The notes: generated by a model not told the origin, from the sequence alone. DNA of 64,000 nucleotides from Glandiceps talaboti (GCF_964340395.1 NC_135559.1:22307121-22371120); one strand, 5' to 3'. Shown: positions 11,201 through 25,240, numbered from the stretch's first letter. A program made the numbers and translations.

Positions 11201-13308
11201 GATAATTCAAATCAGTATACTAGTAATCTGATAATTCAAATCAGTATACTAGTAATCTGATAATTCAAATCAGTATACTAGTAATCTGATAATTCAAATC
11301 AGTATACTAGTAATCTGATATTCAAATCAGTATACTAGTAATCTGATAATTCAAATCAGTATACAAGTATTCTGATAATTCAAATCAGTATACTAGTAAT
11401 CTGATAATTCAAATCAGTATACTAGTAATCAGATAATTCAAATCAGTATACAAGTATTCTGATAATTCAAATCAGTATACTAGTAATCTGATAATTCAAA
11501 TCAGTATACTAGTAATCAGATAATTCAAATCAGTATACTAGTAATCTGATAACTCAAATCAGTATACTAGTAATCTGATAATTCAAATCAGTATACTAGT
11601 AATCTGATGATTCAAATCAGTATACTAGTAATCTGATAATTCAAATCAGTATAGTAATCTGATAATTCAAATCAGTATACTAGTAATCTGATAACTCAAA
11701 TCAGTATACTAGTAATCTGATAATTCAAATCAGTATACTAGTAATCTGATGATTCAAATCAGTATACTAGTAATCTGATAATTCAAATCAGTATACTAGT
11801 AATCTGATGATTCAAATCAGTATACTAGTAATCTGATAATTCAAATCAGTATAGTAATCTGATAATTCAAATCAGTATACTAGTAATCTGATAACTCAAA
11901 TCAGTATACTAGTAATCTGATAATTCAAATCAGTATACTAGTAATCTGATGATTCAAATCAGTATACTAGTAATCTGACAATTCAAATCAGTATACTAGT
12001 AATCTGATATTCAAATCAGTATACTAGTAATCTGACAATTCAAATCAGTATACTAGTAATCTGATAATTCAAATCAGTATACTAGTATTCTGACAATTCA
12101 AATCAGTATACTAGTAATCTGATATTCAAATCAGTATACTACTAATCTGATAACTCAAATCAGTATACTAGTAATCTGATAATTCAAATCAGTATACAAG
12201 TATTCTGACAATTCAAATCAGTATACTAGTAATCTGATAATTCAAATCAGTATACTAGTAATCTGATAATTCAAATCAGTATACTAGTAATCTGATAATT
12301 CAAATCAGTATACAAGTATTCTGACAATTCAAATCAGTATACTAGTAATCTGATATTCAAATCAGTATACTAGTAACATGATAATTCAAATCAGTATACT
12401 AGTAATCTGATAATTCAAATCAGTATACAAGTATTCTGACAATTCAAATCAGTATACTAGTAATCTGATAATTCAAATCAGTATACTAGTAATCTGATAA
12501 TTCAAATCAGTATACTAGTAATCTGACAATTCAAATCAGTATACTAGTAATCTGATAATTCAAATCAGTATACTAGTAATCTGATAATTCAAATCAGTAT
12601 ACTAGTAATCTGATAATTCAAATCAGTATACTAGTAATCTGATAATTCAAATCAGTATACTAGTAATCAGATAATTCAAATCAGTATACTAGTAATCTGA
12701 CAATTCAAATCAGTATACTAGTAACATGATAATTCAAATCAGTATACTAGTAATCAGATAATTCAAATCAGTATACTAGTAATCTGATAATTCAAATCAG
12801 TATACAAGTATTCTGATAATTCAAATCAGTATACTAGTAATCTGATAATTCAAATCAGTATACAAGTATTCTGACAATTCAAATCAGTATACAAGTATTC
12901 TGATAATTCAAATCAGTATACTAGTAATCTGATGATTCAAATCAGTATACTAGTAATCTGATAATTCAAATCAGTATACTAGTAATCAGATAATTCAAAT
13001 CAGTATACTAGTAATCTGTTAACTCAAATCAGTATACTAGTAATCTGATAATTCAAATCAGTATACTAGTAATCTGATGATTCAAATCAGTATACTAGTA
13101 ATCTGATAATTCAAATCAGTATACTAGTAATCTGATAATTCAAATCAGTATACTAGTAATCTGATAATTCAAATCAGTATACTAGTAATCTGATAATTCA
13201 AATCAGTATACTAGTAATCTGATAATTCAAATCAGTATACTAGTAATCTGATAATTCAAATCAGTATACTAGTAATCTGATAATTCAAATCAGTATACTA
13301 GTAATCTG
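8279..13308. repeat. 29-bp satellite-like array, about 5 kb
   Basis: Roughly 175 units of 29 bp (28-bp variants lack one base in GATAATTC). The core is CAGTATACTAGTAATCTGAT then AATTCAAAT. It contains the palindromes GTATAC and ACTAGT, so every typical unit has both an AccI/BstZ17I-like and an SpeI site. A rare variant (CAGAATACTCACAATCTG) recurs exactly 750 bp apart (9486 and 10236), showing block duplication. No coding frame. Confidence 0.97.
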
Positions 13309-14782
13309 ATGTATGTCTCTATTACATGTCTCTATTACATGTCTCTACTACATGTCTCTATTACATGTCTTTACTACATGTCTCTATTACATGTCTCTAT
13401 TACATGTCTCTATTACAGTTTCTATTACATGTCTCTATTACATGTCTCTATTACATGTCTCTACTACATGTCTCTATTACATGTCTCTATTACATGTCTC
13501 TATTACATGTTTCTATTACATGTCTCTATTACATGTCTCTATTACATGTCTCTATTACATGTCTCTATTACATGTCTCTATTACATGTTTCTATTACATG
13601 TCTCTACTACATGTCTCTATTACATGTCTCTATTACATGTTTCTATTACATGTCTCTACTACATGTCTCTATTACATGTCTCTATTACATGTCTCTATTA
13701 CATGTCTCTATTACATGTCTCTATTACATGTTTCTACTACATGTCTCTATTACATGTCTCTATTACATGTCTCTGTTACATGTGTCTGTTACATGTCTCT
13801 ATTACATGTCTCTATTACATGTCTCTATTACATGTCTCTATTACATATCTCTATTACATGTCTCTATTACATGTTTCTATTACATGTCTCTATTACATGT
13901 CTCTATTACATGTCTCTATTACATGTCTCTATTACATGTGTCTATTACATGTCTTTATTACATGTCTCTATTACATGTCTCTATTACATGTGTCTATTAC
14001 ATGTCTTTATTACATGTCTCTATTACATGTCTCTATTACATGTCTCTATTACATTTCTCTATTACATGTCTCTACTACATGTCTCTATTACATGTCTCTA
14101 TTACATGTCTCTATTACATGTGTTTATTACATGTGTCTATTACATGTCTCTATTACATGTCTCTATTACATGTCTCTACTACATGTCTCTATTACATGTC
14201 TCTATTACATGTCTCTATTACATGTCTCTATTACATGTGTCTATTACATGTCTCTATTACATGTCTCTATTACATGTCCCTATTACATGTGTCTGTTACA
14301 TGTCTCTATTACATGTCTCTATTACATGTGTCTATTACATGTGTCTATTACATGTCTCTATTACATGTCTCTATTACATGTCTCTATTACATGTCTCTAT
14401 TACATGTCTCTATTACATGTCTCTATTACATGTCTCTATTACATGTCTCTATTACATGTCTCTATTACATGTCTCTATTACATGTTTCTATTACATGTCT
14501 CTATTACATGTCTCTATTACATGTCTCTATTACATGTCTCTATTACATGTGTCTATTACATGTCTCTATTACATGTCTCTATTACATGTTTCTATTACAG
14601 TCTCTATTACAGTCTCTATTACATGTCTCTATTACATGTCTCTATTACATGTCTCTATTACATGTCTCTATTACATGTCTCTATTACGTGTCTCTATTAC
14701 ATGTCTCTATTACATGTCTCTATTACATGTCTCTATTACATGTCTCTATTACATGTCTCTATTACATGTCTCTATTACATGT
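13309..14782. repeat. 13-bp minisatellite array
   Basis: About 113 copies of TCTCTATTACATG with sporadic substitutions. The period is 1 mod 3 and the unit lacks a stop in any forward phase, so all three forward frames stay open for about 490 codons and encode permutations of a 13-residue repeat (MSLLHVSITCLYY). These are artefacts of the array. It abuts the 29-bp array on the left and the 32-bp array on the right with no spacer. Confidence 0.97.
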
Positions 14783-17408
14783 GTAATTCAAATATAATCT
14801 AGGTATATACTACTGTAATTCAGATATAATCTAGGTATATACTACTGTAATTCAAATATAATCTAGGTATATACTACTGTAATTCAAATATAATCTAGGT
14901 ATATACTACTGTAATTCAGATATAATCTAGGTATATACTACTGTAATTCAGATATAATCTAGGTATATACTACTGTAATTCAGATATAATCTAGGTATAT
15001 ACTACTGTAATTCAGATATAATCTAGGTATATACTACTGTAATTCAGATATAATCTAGGTATATACTACTGTTATTTAGATATAATCTAGGTATATACTA
15101 CTGTAATTCAGATATAATCTAGGTATATACTACTGTAATTCAGATATAATCTAGGTATATACTACTGTAATCCAAATATAATCTAGGTATATACTACTGT
15201 AATTCAAATATAATCTAGGTATATACTACTGTAATTCAGATATAATCTAGGTATATACTACTGTAATTCAGATATAATCTAGGTATATACTACTGTAATT
15301 CAAATATAATCTAGGTATATACTACTGTAATTTAGATATAATCTAGGTATATACTACTGTAATTCAAATATAATCTAGGTATATACTACTGTAATTCAGA
15401 TATAATCTAGGTATATACTACTGTAATTCAGATATAATCTAGGTATATACTACTGTAATTCAAATATAATCTAGGTATATACTACTGTAATTCAAATATA
15501 ATCTAGGTATATACTACTGTAATTCAGATATAATCTAGGTATATACTACTGTAATTCAGATATAATCTAGGTATATACTACTGTAATTCAGATATAATCT
15601 AGGTATATACTACTGTAATTCAGATATAATCTAGGTATATACTACTGTAATTCAGATATAATCTAGGTATATACTACTGTTATTTAGATATAATCTAGGT
15701 ATATACTACTGTAATTTAGATATAATCTAGGTATATACTACTGTAATTCAGATATAATCTAGGTATATACTACTGTAATTCAGATATAATCTAGGTATAT
15801 ACTACTGTTATTTAGATATAATCTAGGTATATACTACTGTAATTCAGATATAATCTAGGTATATACTACTGTAATTCAGATATAATCTAGGTATATACTA
15901 CTGTAATTCAAATATAATCTAGGTATATACTACTGTAATTCAGATATAATCTAGGTATATACTACTGTTATTTAGATATAATCTAGGTATATACTACTGT
16001 AATTCAAATATAATCTAGGTATTTACTACTGTAATCCAAATATAATCTAGGTATATACTACTGTAATTCAAATATAATCTAGGTATATACTACTGTAATC
16101 CAAATATAATCTAGGTATATACTACTGTAATCCAAATATAATCTAGGTATATACTACTGTAATTCAAATATAATCTAGGTATATACTACTGTAATTCAGA
16201 TATAATCTAGGTATATACTACTGTAATTCAGATATAATCTAGGTATATACTACTGTAATTCAGATATAATCTAGGTATATACTACTGTAATTCAGATATA
16301 ATCTAGGTATATACTACTGTAATTCAGATATAATCTAGGTATATACTACTGTAATTCAAATATAATCTAGGTATATACTACTGTAATCCAAATATAATCT
16401 AGGTATATACTACTGTAATTCAAATATAATCTAGGTATATACTACTGTAATTCAGATATAATCTAGGTATATACTACTGTAATTCAGATATAATCTAGGT
16501 ATATACTACTGTAATTGAGATATAATCTAGGTATATACTACTGTAATTCAAATATAATCTAGGTATATACTACTGTAATTCAGATATAATCTAGGTATAT
16601 ACTACTGTAATTCAGATATAATCTAGGTATATACTACTGTAATTCAAATATAATCTAGGTATATACTACTGTAATTCAGATATAATCTAGGTATATACTA
16701 CTGTAATTCAGATATAATCTAGGTATATACTACTGTAATTCAGATATAATCTAGGTATATACTACTGTAATTCAGATATAATCTAGGTATATACTACTGT
16801 AATTCAGATATAATCTAGGTATATACTACTGTAATTCAGATATAATCTAGGTATATACTACTGTAATTCAGATATAATCTAGGTATATACTACTGTAATT
16901 CAGATATAATCTAGGTATATACTACTGTAATTCAAATATAATCTAGGTATATACTACTGTAATTCAGATATAATCTAGGTATATACTACTGTAATTCAGA
17001 TATAATCTAGGTATATACTACTGTAATTCAGATATAATCTAGGTATATACTACTGTAATTCAGATATAATCTAGGTATATACTACTGTAATTCAGATATA
17101 ATCTAGGTATATACTACTGTAATTCAGATATAATCTAGGTATATACTACTGTAATTCAGATATAATCTAGGTATATACTACTGTAATTCAGATATAATCT
17201 AGGTATATACTACTGTAATTCAGATATAATCTAGGTATATACTACTGCAATTCAAATATAATCTAGGTATATACTACTGCAATTCAAATATAATCTAGGT
17301 ATATACTACTGCAATTCAAATATAATCTAGGTATATACTACTGTAATTCAGATATAATCTAGGTATATACTACTGTAATTCAGATATAATCTAGGTATAT
17401 ACTACTGT
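14783..17408. repeat. 32-bp satellite-like array, left part
   Basis: About 82 units of 32 bp with core TATAATCTAGGTATATACTA then CTGTAATTCAGA. The main variation is CAGATAT/CAAATAT/TTAGATAT at one site. The same array resumes after the inserted transposon. The unit shares TAATTCAAAT and TATACTA with the 29-bp unit, which suggests a distant common origin. Confidence 0.97.
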
Positions 17409-17904
17409 AATACGCCGTATTCCGGTTATCGAAAAAGCCCCGAAAAGATAAAAGATATGATTGTTTGGCCACTAGGGGCGCTGTTTTAGAACCGGAAGTG
17501 AGGGCCAGAAATTGTAGAGCATTGTTGCAAAGCATAGAGTCTATAGGCATCGTAACCACTGACTAAAGATTGTCTGTCATTCCCCGTAACTTTACGCTAT
17601 AATATTGCATTATCGCCCATCAAATAACGAAATAGCAAATTAACCTCTCGTTCTCCTAATATTTCGCGTAAGTTTGGCTCTGCAATTCGAACGTGAGGAA
17701 AACCCAAAAGTAGCAACATTTTGAAACGGGTAGTACACTGACATCTCACTCACGTTTTCAGTGTGACCTCGTCCATTTGCGTTACCGTTGGAGAAATTGT
17801 AGTGATTGCTTCCAGTCAAACATCGGAACGGAAAAAGGTACAAAAACAGAGGAAAGAACCTTCAAAATCACAATATACGCTACAGTTATTGCAGCTTGTA
17901 TAAA

Positions 17905-18130
17905 ACCAATCTGATTAAAATCCGATGTAGATGTCGGCTAATCGTTCATTGCTATTTTACTTTCGTTATTGTGCGTGAATTGACCTGCGTGGTACATGTT
18001 TGATCGCCTCCTCTACCGATCAGGACAAAAACGTAAACATGTACCACGAAGGTCAATTCAGGCAAAATAACGAAGGTAAAATAGCAATGAACGATTAGCC
18101 GACATCTACATCGGATTTTAATCAGATCGG
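17905..18130. repeat. Foldback (palindromic) element, copy 1
   Basis: A long inverted repeat. CCAATCTGATTAAAATCCGA at the left is answered by TCGGATTTTAATCAGATCGG at the right, with arms of about 100 bp around a centre near 18010. The arms include GTAGATGTCGGCTAATCGTT and TGGTACATGTTT. Small frames seen on both strands here are the same arm read twice. It is nested inside the 17409-19249 transposon. Confidence 0.85.
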
Positions 18131-18541
18131 TATAAGACATGGTATGATGAGTGAACCACGTAAACGTTACATGGAAGGCCAATTCATTGAAGGGGTGGGC
18201 GGTGTGGTACATCAATCACAATAACAATATTTATGATTCGTTGCCGACTTCAATGGGTTTTTTTTATACACTGATGGTCCTGAATGAAGAATAGCAAGCT
18301 AACCAAAGTGTGATAGTAAAGTTGAGTATATCAATACACATATGTTTATGCCAACTTATAACCAGTACATGAAATGGTTTTTTCCGGACAAAGTTTTATG
18401 ATTTCACCCGTGGTGCTACACCACTGTTCTAATAAACAAGAAAGGCCTAAGTATGCGGCGACATCAGTTACAATATAAACATGTGGCTTGGTAATTGTCG
18501 ACCGAACTCTCAATATTGCAATGACTGTAGCTGGAAGCTGT

Positions 18542-18784
18542 TCAATCTGATTAAAATCCGATGTAGATGTCGGCTAATCGTTCATTGCTATTTTACCTTC
18601 GTTATTTTGCCTGATATTATTTTTCTTGGTACATGTTTACATTTTTCAGCCTGATCGTAGAGGAGGCGATCAGGCAGGCTAAAAATGTAAACATGTACCA
18701 AGAAGGTCAATTCAGGCAAAATAACGAAGGTAAAATAGCAATGAACGATCAGCCAACATCTACATCGGATTTTAATCAGATTGG
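18542..18784. repeat. Foldback (palindromic) element, copy 2
   Basis: Same family as copy 1, about 410 bp further on. The termini TCAATCTGATTAAAATCCGA and TCGGATTTTAATCAGATTGG enclose arms meeting at a short hairpin (CCTGATCG ... CGATCAGG near 18652-18676). The left arm is slightly diverged around TGATATTATTTTTC. Confidence 0.85.
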
Positions 18785-19249
18785 AAGCCGTTGTCAGATT
18801 TGTAATTTTCTAATCGTTCTTTTGTCCAGCAACAGACACCAGTAAGGTAAAGAAATATGTTTATCATGTCTACATCAGGTATATTTCGAAGGTCATCCGT
18901 CCAACTTTCAATGTTTCCGCTGTCGATTAGTAATCTTTTGATGCCCGACATCCACTTTTCGTCTCCTCTTCCGTTCTCTCAGAAAATTATCATTTTCTAG
19001 TGTTTCAAGACCAAGGTTGACAGCATTTCTGGCGATATCTAGTAGATTTAGAAGTAGTAATTTTCCACTCTTTTATGAATGCACGGGGTTCTTTTACGCC
19101 CATTTTGTTGACAGCTTCATACATCGCCATACTATTTATGATGCCATGACGAAAATTCTGGCCCTCACTTTGTCAGATATGGTGCGCCCTCTCGCGATAC
19201 TTTCCTGCGAAACAACCGGAAGTTCGATAACCGGAATACGCCGTATTCA

Positions 19250-21871
19250 GATATAATCTAGGTATATACTACTGTAATTCAGATATAATCTAGGTATATA
19301 CTACTGTAATTCAGATATAATCTAGGTATATACTACTGTAATTCAAATATAATCTAGGTATATACTACTGTAATTTAGATATAATCTAGGTATATACTAC
19401 TGTAATTTAGATATAATCTAGGTATATACTACTGTAATTCAAATATAATCTAGGTATATACTACTGTAATTCAGATATAATCTAGGTATATACTACTGTA
19501 ATTCAAATATAATCTAGGTATATACTACTGTAATTTAGATATAATCTAGGTATATACTACTGTAATTCAAATATAATCTAGGTATATACTACTGTAATTC
19601 AAATATAATCTAGGTATATACTACTGTAATTCAGATATAATCTAGGTATATACTACTGTAATTCAGATATAATCTAGGTATATACTACTGTAATTCAGAT
19701 ATAATCTAGGTATATACTACTGTAATTCAGATATAATCTAGGTATATACTACTGTAATCCAAATATAATCTAGGTATATACTACTGTAATTCAGATATAA
19801 TCTAGGTATATACTACTGTAATTCAAATATAATCTAGGTATATACTACTGTAATCCAAATATAATCTAGGTGTATACTACTGTAATTCAGATATAATCTA
19901 GGTATATACTACTGTAATCCAAATATAATCTAGGTATATACTACTGTAATTCAAATATAATCTAGGTATATACTACTGTAATTCAAATATAATCTAGGTA
20001 TATACTACTGTAATTCAGATATAATCTAGGTATATACTACTGTAATTCAGATATAATCTAGGTGTATACTACTGTAATTCAAATATAATCTAGGTGTATA
20101 CTACTGTAATTCAGATATAATCTAGGTATATACTACTGTAATTCAGATATAATCTAGGTATATACTACTGTAATTCAGATATAATCTAGGTATATACTAC
20201 TGTAATCCAAATATAATCTATGTATATTCTACTGTAATTCAAATATAATCTAGGTATATACTACTGTAATTCAAATATAATCTAGGTGTATACTACTGTA
20301 ATTCAGATATAATCTAGGTATATACTACTGTAATCCAAATATTATCTAGGTATATACTACTGTAATTCAGATATAATCTAGGTATATACTACTGTAATCC
20401 AAATATAATCTATGTATATACTACTGTAATTCAAATATAATCTAGGTATATACTACTGTAATTCAGATATAATCGAGGTATATACTACTGTAATTCAAAT
20501 ATAATCTAGGTATATACTGCTGTAATTCAAATATAATCTAGGTATATACTACTGTAATTCAGATATAATCTAGGTATATACTACTGTAATCCAAATATAA
20601 TCTAGGTATATACTACTGTAATTCAAATATAATCTAGGTATATACTACTGTAATTCAAATATAATCTAGGTATATACTACTGTAATTCAAATATAATCTA
20701 GGTATATACTACTGTAATTCAGATATGATCTAGGTATATACTACTGTAATTCAAATATAATCTAGGTATATACTACTGTAATTCAGATATAATCTAGGTA
20801 TATACTACTGTAATTCAAATATAATCTAGGTATATACTACTGTAATTCAAATATAATCTAGGTATATACTACTGTAATTCAAATATAATCTAGGTATATA
20901 CTACTGTAATTCAAATATAATCTAGGTATATACTACTGTAATTCAGATATAATCTAGGTATATACTACTGTAATTTAGATATAATCTAGGTATATACTAC
21001 TGTAATCCAAATATAATCTAGGTATATACTACTGTAATTCAAATATAATCTAGGTATATACTACTGTAATTCAGATATAATCTAGGTATATACTACTGTA
21101 ATTCAGATATAATCTAGGTATATACTACTGTAATTCAGATATAATCTAGGTATATACTACTGTAATTCAGATATAATCTAGGTATATACTACTGTAATTC
21201 AAATATAATCTAGGTATATACTACTGTAATTCAAATATAATCTAGGTATATACTACTGTAATTCAGATGTAATCTAGGTATATACTACTGTAATTCAGAT
21301 ATAATCTAGGTATATACTACTGTAATTCAAATATAATCTAGGTATATACTACTGTAATTCAAATATAATCTAGGTATATACTACTGTAATTTAGATATAA
21401 TCTAGGTATATACTACTGTAATTTAGATATAATCTAGGTATATACTACTGTAATTCAGATATAATCTAGGTATATACTACTGTAATTCAGATATAATCTA
21501 GGTATATACTACTGTAATTTAGATATAATCTAGGTATATACTACTGTAATTCAGATATAATCTAGGTATATACTACTGTAATTCAGATATAATCTAGGTA
21601 TATACTACTGTTATTTAGATATAATCTAGGTATATACTACTGTAATTTAGATATAATCTAGGTATATACTACTGTAATTTAGATATAATCTAGGTATATA
21701 CTACTGTAATTCAAATATAATCTAGGTATATACTACTGTAATTCAGATATAATCTAGGTATATACTACTGTAATCCAAATATAATCTAGGTATATACTAC
21801 TGTAATTCAAATATAATCTAGGTATATACTACTGTAATTCAGATATAATCTAGGTATATACTACTGTAATT
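19250..21871. repeat. 32-bp satellite-like array, right part
   Basis: About 82 further units of the same 32-bp repeat in the same orientation as 14783-17408. Local variants (GGTGTATAC, CTATGTATAT, CGAGGTAT) are concentrated around 19860-20530. Confidence 0.97.
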
Positions 21872-22571
21872 CCTTCATTTAATACATTTATTTCCTTCGT
21901 ATCTTGCCCTTTGTGTTTTATTTCGTCGTTCTTGGTTGAATTTTTTTGTCGTTCTGAGCTTGATGCCTCCTGCTACTGATCAATATATACCATTTCATGA
22001 AACTAACACCGATAAACGTCGAGATTGAAATATGAGTACACCCCCGGTACACCCGTAAATTCCTGAAATTACACGACTACAGTCCGCCTCAACTCGTGAA
22101 ATCTAAGGAAGACACATATATTACTTGCTAGATATCTGTTTCCTATATCGTCGAATCTTTTCCCTCTTACTTAGTTGAACGTAGAGGTATTTTTAGCAGC
22201 AATTATCGCACCAAACCCTTTTAGATGTTCTTCCCCAGTAGTTTTCTTCTTTCTTCATCAAAGGAAAACACGAGTTCCCCAAGGGCGTTGTGTCACTACC
22301 AGTCGCTATGAATAGTGACAAACCCTTAGGTCACGAGTATTTTCCGGCAAGAGCAAAATATTGGAGAATGACATCATTATATATACCAGCGAAATTAATA
22401 TCAAAGACAAATCGATGAAAGCAATAATTGCAATTTTAAGCGTTTTTACTCATATTTCGCACATACCAGAACCAGTGACGTAGAACGGCCAGGGTATAAT
22501 TTCCGTATTTTTTTTCTTCAACTTCAACGGCCTGTGCATGATATAATCCCTGTTGTCTGTCTGTCTGTCTA

Positions 22572-22624
<53 letters not shown>

Positions 22625-23049
22625 ATACATGCCTTTGTCAGCATATTGTATTTTCCTGTCTTGATATCTCATGTATGTCAACTATGAATATTTGCAGAGC
22701 CAACAACAGATTAGTAACCAAAACATCTCTGTACATGACTATTTATTTGGTATGTTATAACGGCATTATAATGGTGTCCAGCTAGTTATTACTTTCTAGA
22801 CAATGTCTAATTGAAATTCAACGAGTAACTTTGTCAACGGAGAGTTTCAGAAAATTTGCAGTGTTGTCATGTCTTTACATTGTCGATAGTTATTTATAGA
22901 TATCATCGGATATTTAAGTATGTCTGAAACTATTTCACTGTGACAAAAAATCTTCAGCTTGGTTGAAGTTATTTCTATAGGTTATTAAATGTCCAATATA
23001 AGATTTAGGTTATTTGGACACATTATCATACCTCTAATATAACATACGC
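21872..23049. other. Non-coding DNA with a (CTGT)n microsatellite
   Basis: No gene seen on either strand. A CTGT/CTAT run occupies about 22553-22624, and the short frames over it (repeats of TDRQ or VCLS) are low-complexity artefacts. Confidence 0.7.
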
Positions 23050-23422
23050 TGTAATTGAGTCACGAGTGGCCGGCTAGGATTCTGAGGGTGTGCGCCGGTT
23101 CGAGCACCATCGCTGCCGTTTATTTCTGAGTGGCTAAAGTCTTTGAATAAGATATGAACCACGATTGTGCCTCAGTCAACCCATCTGTATAAATTGGGGA
23201 CTTTGTAGGATAGAGGTTGCAATGTGAATGATTTAATCTTGTGTACGTATGGAGGCTGCAATGGATTGTATGCTGCCTAGGGAGTTGAAGTATAGAGGTC
23301 CGCTGTGATGCCATTCATTCGTAACAGTTACGAGTGCCTTGGATTCTCAGGAGAATTGAAAGGCGCATTATTAATTCACATTATTATTATTATCATTATT
23401 ATTATTATCATTATTATTATTA

Positions 23423-23510
<88 letters not shown>

Positions 23511-23513
23511 ATA
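23050..23513 (+). mobile_element. SINE-like retroelement with (ATT)n tail
   Basis: The head carries RNA-polymerase-III-like boxes: TGGCCGGCTAGG (23067-23078, A-box-like) and GGTTCGAGC (23097-23105, B-box). The spacing is shorter than in a canonical tRNA. A roughly 270-bp body follows with no open frame, then a long ATT/ATC trinucleotide tail (about 23381-23506). Head, body and simple tail in this order are the organisation of a tRNA-derived SINE. Family not identified. Confidence 0.55.
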
Positions 23514-23690
23514 TCATTAAATTATTATCATTACAGTTATTTGTACAAATTTTCAAATCCTCATTATAATTATAGTTATTACTACACATCATCAGATCTC
23601 CAATATAAGACTTTAATCACTTCTACATGTAGAAGTCAAGAGTACGTCGACAGTTATAAAGCCCTGTAGTACAATAGATAATATCAAAAC
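23514..23690. other. Unique spacer
   Basis: AT-rich, non-coding. Nothing recognised. Confidence 0.5.
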
Positions 23691-23829
23691 TGTGTCTCGA
23701 ATCATGTCAACATATGATGTCAAATCTCGTATCATGTTAACATATGATGTCAAATCTCGTATCATGTCAACATATGATGTCAAATCTCGTATCATTTCAA
23801 CATATGATGTCAAATCTCGAATCATGTCT
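23691..23829. repeat. 30-bp short minisatellite
   Basis: About 4.6 units of 30 bp with core ATCATGTCAACATATGATGT then CAAATCTCGT. The period is ten codons, which explains the small - strand frame across it. Confidence 0.9.
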
Positions 23830-25120
23830 GACGTAATCTCTACGTCACAAAATGAGGTTTGACTGCACAGGTACATCATTTGTGTAAACTGATATTGTCA
23901 CTGCCTATGTGACCCTTGACCTATGTATTTTATGACAGTAAAAGAAACCGCGGGAACCTTGGAATCCATACTAAATTATTAATGTTCATTGACAACACGG
24001 AATGGTTGATTCTGTTCATGATACATATCGTTCAAGCAATGAACATTTGTATCACGTGTTGTCGGTTCACCAAACGCAATACAAAATACCAATACGCAGC
24101 ATTTTAATACAGTGTTGAACTTCCAAGAATAAACAGGCACTCTCAACCATTACTGAACACATTGTACACAACCTAAGACAAACAGCACTGTCGTTGGTTG
24201 TTGGTTGTCGAGTATCAGACACAACTAATCATTAAACTCTCCCCTCCTTTTCGGCTAGAAAGGAAGGTTTATCTTCAGACACGTTCTCAAGAAATTTTCA
24301 CTTGTGTTCAATATTCAAATGTAGCACCATTTGGAAGCCCCCACCCCTACCCCCACAATGATATGGTGCATGGTTTCTTCCACTTTCTTTCATCGATATT
24401 CAAATGACCTATAGACTAATTTAGTGCTACTCAGACAACCGCTAGAAACAAATAGATGTAAATAAAAGAAGAATGCTAATCCATGACGGTGACGGTGTTC
24501 CCAGCTCGTTCTTCTATTCAACTTTGCCGTGACATGTCGGTACCAACTACCTACTCATTCCTCTAAAGCCTTCACTTGGATCGACGGAACGGCATTGATA
24601 AGGTTAGTTTAAACCAAATGTCTCATCGTACAAATGTAGATGTATGTTTTTTAAGTGAAAGTAGGACCCACCGTATGTAATACAGATCCACTTGCCGTCA
24701 AACAGTACAATAGAACACGGCGTAACTGCGTCATCCACCACAGTCTGCTGTTTTTATGCCTTAAGGTGAAGTAGTGTGGACAATAAAGACGCAGCTAAAC
24801 TGGAGACAGCTCCTTCATACTTAGTGTTGATTGACTGTCAATTCTAAAATCTAACAATGCTAACAATTCTACATTCTTTGATACCAGGGAACAAAAGGTG
24901 AAACAAACTTTACCTAAACTTTAATAGTTGGTACTGGTAATGACAACAAAATAATTGAATTGGTCATCAAAAAGTTTCTTTTTGTTTTTTTAAACCAAAA
25001 AAGACCAGTATTTTGTTGCTACCATAGTGAGGGCTGTATTTTTTGTTTTTGGAACATTGTACTTCATGTATTTCCCTAAGACACTGACAACGCAGAGAAA
25101 ACAGCCTGTCGACATTTACA
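23830..25120. other. Unique non-coding stretch
   Basis: Only short, composition-poor frames. No family motif, splice-consistent exon or repeat recognised. Confidence 0.6.
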
Positions 25121-25240
25121 GTATGTATGTATGTATGTATGTATGTATGTATGTATGTATGTATGTATGTATGAGTGCATGCATGTATGTATGTATGTGC
25201 ATGTGATGTGATGTGATGTGATGTGATGTGACACGATGTG
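25121..25240. repeat. (GTAT)n / (GTGAT)n microsatellite
   Basis: A GTAT tetranucleotide run changes into a GTGAT pentanucleotide run (about 25203-25232). Confidence 0.95.

Larger units (their letters stand above)
17409..19249. mobile_element. 1.84-kb terminal-inverted-repeat transposon, non-autonomous, inside the 32-bp array
   Basis: The left end ATACGCCGTATTCCGGTTAT then CGAA is inverted at the right end (19226-19249) with one mismatch. That mismatch falls at the odd centre of the near-palindrome ATACGCCGTAT. Subterminal GTGAGGGCCAGAA (about 17499) is also inverted near 19155-19175, so imperfect inverted similarity reaches about 100 bp. The flanks GTAAT and ATTCAG rejoin to the intact unit GTAATTCAG, consistent with an AT dinucleotide target duplication. 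There is no open frame above about 90 codons and no transposase motif. Two foldback elements sit inside. The superfamily is not recognised. Confidence 0.85.

Noticed and set aside
8279-13308. CRISPR-like direct repeats
   Set aside because: Units are contiguous with no unique spacers. The host is an animal genome.
22436-22785. TDRQ/VCLS repeat frames
   Set aside because: Translation of the CTGT microsatellite.
23050-23110. Functional tRNA gene
   Set aside because: Pol III-like boxes are present, but the spacing is short and no cloverleaf can be drawn. The SINE interpretation fits better.
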